The notes under the pieces: model-generated
Told to the model about the DNA's origin: nothing
What the model saw: only the letters and a program-made list of their open reading frames with translations
The model's database searches: none
Source: Thermomicrobiales bacterium
Lineage (GTDB): Bacteria; Chloroflexota; Chloroflexia; Thermomicrobiales; UBA6265
DNA length: 12,363 nt
Direction: 5' to 3'
NCBI GenBank assembly: GCA_030446955.1
Contig: JAUJMG010000096.1
Span: 1-12,363 of the forward strand
Shown here: positions 12,195-12,363 of the stretch, piece by piece
How the letters are laid out: the number at the start of each line of letters is the position of its first letter
How positions within the stretch are numbered: the first letter of the stretch is position 1
Translations under genes and position numbers: made by a program

Positions 12195-12363
12195 GTGCAC
12201 CGCCTGACCGTGCTCCTGCTTCTCGCCGCCGTGCTCGCCGTCCCCCTCGGTCCCCCTTCCCAGGTCGGTGCGGCGCCCAAGGACGCGATCCCGGCCGGCG
12301 CCGTGCAGGCCAAGGTCGTTCGCGCGATCAACGGCCACACGATCGTGGTGGAGCGTGCCGGCA
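12195..12363 (+). CDS. Exported staphylococcal-nuclease-like protein, 5' part only
   Basis: Open to the window edge; only 56 codons are visible. The GTG at 12195 follows AGGGAG (12181-12186) by 8 bases; in-frame GTG/TTG codons at 12186 and 12189 are alternatives. Residues 1-27 are a signal peptide (HRLTVLLLLAAVLAVPL... ending near VGA-AP). The mature start VQAKVVRAINGHTIVVERAG matches the first strand and loop of the SNase/thermonuclease fold, normally AxVxRVxDGDTIxV. In active nucleases the two Asp of DGDT help bind calcium; here they are Asn and His. The protein may thus be a non-catalytic SNase-fold protein, but the other active-site residues lie beyond the edge. A TATGCT (12126-12131) is a possible -10 box. 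Confidence 0.65.
   Translation, partial: MHRLTVLLLLAAVLAVPLGPPSQVGAAPKDAIPAGAVQAKVVRAINGHTIVVERAG

Larger units (their letters stand above)
9782..12363. mobile_element. Left part of a probable integrative element in tRNA-Lys
   Basis: The layout is typical of a tRNA-borne integrative element or prophage remnant: tRNA 3' end, short direct repeats, a tyrosine integrase reading towards the tRNA, an XRE regulator, and a divergent small gene. The right end is not in view: no copy of the tRNA 3' segment is found up to 12363. The nuclease-like gene at the edge may belong to the element or to the chromosome. There are no phage structural or conjugation genes in the visible part. Confidence 0.5.

Noticed and set aside
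9782..12363. CRISPR array or toxin-antitoxin pair in the accessory region
   Set aside because: No spaced repeats of CRISPR size are present, and the XRE partner is a divergent SWIM protein rather than a co-directional toxin-like gene.

Overview
The window is high-GC bacterial DNA. Three things point to the Chloroflexota, most likely class Thermomicrobia (Sphaerobacter-like): the gene set, the frequent GTG starts with clear GGAGG-type ribosome binding sites, and exported proteins carrying Thr-Pro/Ser-Pro-rich 'ATPAS...' linkers. This placement rests on sequence style and remembered family features, not on a search.

Left part (1-2560). After a stretch with no supported gene there is a small exported Pro/Thr/Ser-rich protein (334-612), a 348-base gap, then a leftward pair in which miaA (tRNA dimethylallyltransferase) overlaps a VOC/glyoxalase-fold gene by 4 bases.

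Housekeeping operon (2561-5357, rightward). mltG (endolytic transglycosylase), aroE (shikimate dehydrogenase) and an A24 prepilin-peptidase-like membrane protease follow one another with 4-base ATGA/GTGA overlaps, so they are probably translationally coupled. mltG-aroE-prepilin peptidase is, as I recall, a recurrent gene order in Actinobacteria and Chloroflexi.

Middle part (5532-9559, all leftward). It encodes an exported beta-propeller (BNR/sialidase-fold-like) protein, an exported bicupin with a C-terminal bacterial SH3 domain, and a DUF92 membrane protein.

Right part (9706-12363) is accessory. A complete tRNA-Lys(UUU) gene is followed at its 3' end by a strong hairpin, short direct repeats that look like integrase arm sites, and a full-length tyrosine integrase pointing at the tRNA. 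Upstream of the integrase are a small XRE-type repressor-like protein and, divergently, a small SWIM zinc-finger protein. The XRE and SWIM genes are separated by an AT-rich, almost perfectly symmetrical control region: a 19-base inverted repeat (18/19 match) that contains two overlapping face-to-face sigma70-like promoters. This looks like the left end and regulatory switch of an integrative element in tRNA-Lys. No second copy of the tRNA 3' end is seen before the window ends, so the right boundary is unknown. The last gene, cut by the window edge, is the start of an exported staphylococcal-nuclease-like protein whose usual DGDT motif reads NGHT.

The most novel-looking item is the XRE / mirror-image promoter / SWIM-protein module. 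The rest is mostly ordinary chromosomal content with some family-level oddities: degenerate zinc cysteines in the prepilin peptidase, the bicupin-SH3 fusion, and the altered nuclease motif.
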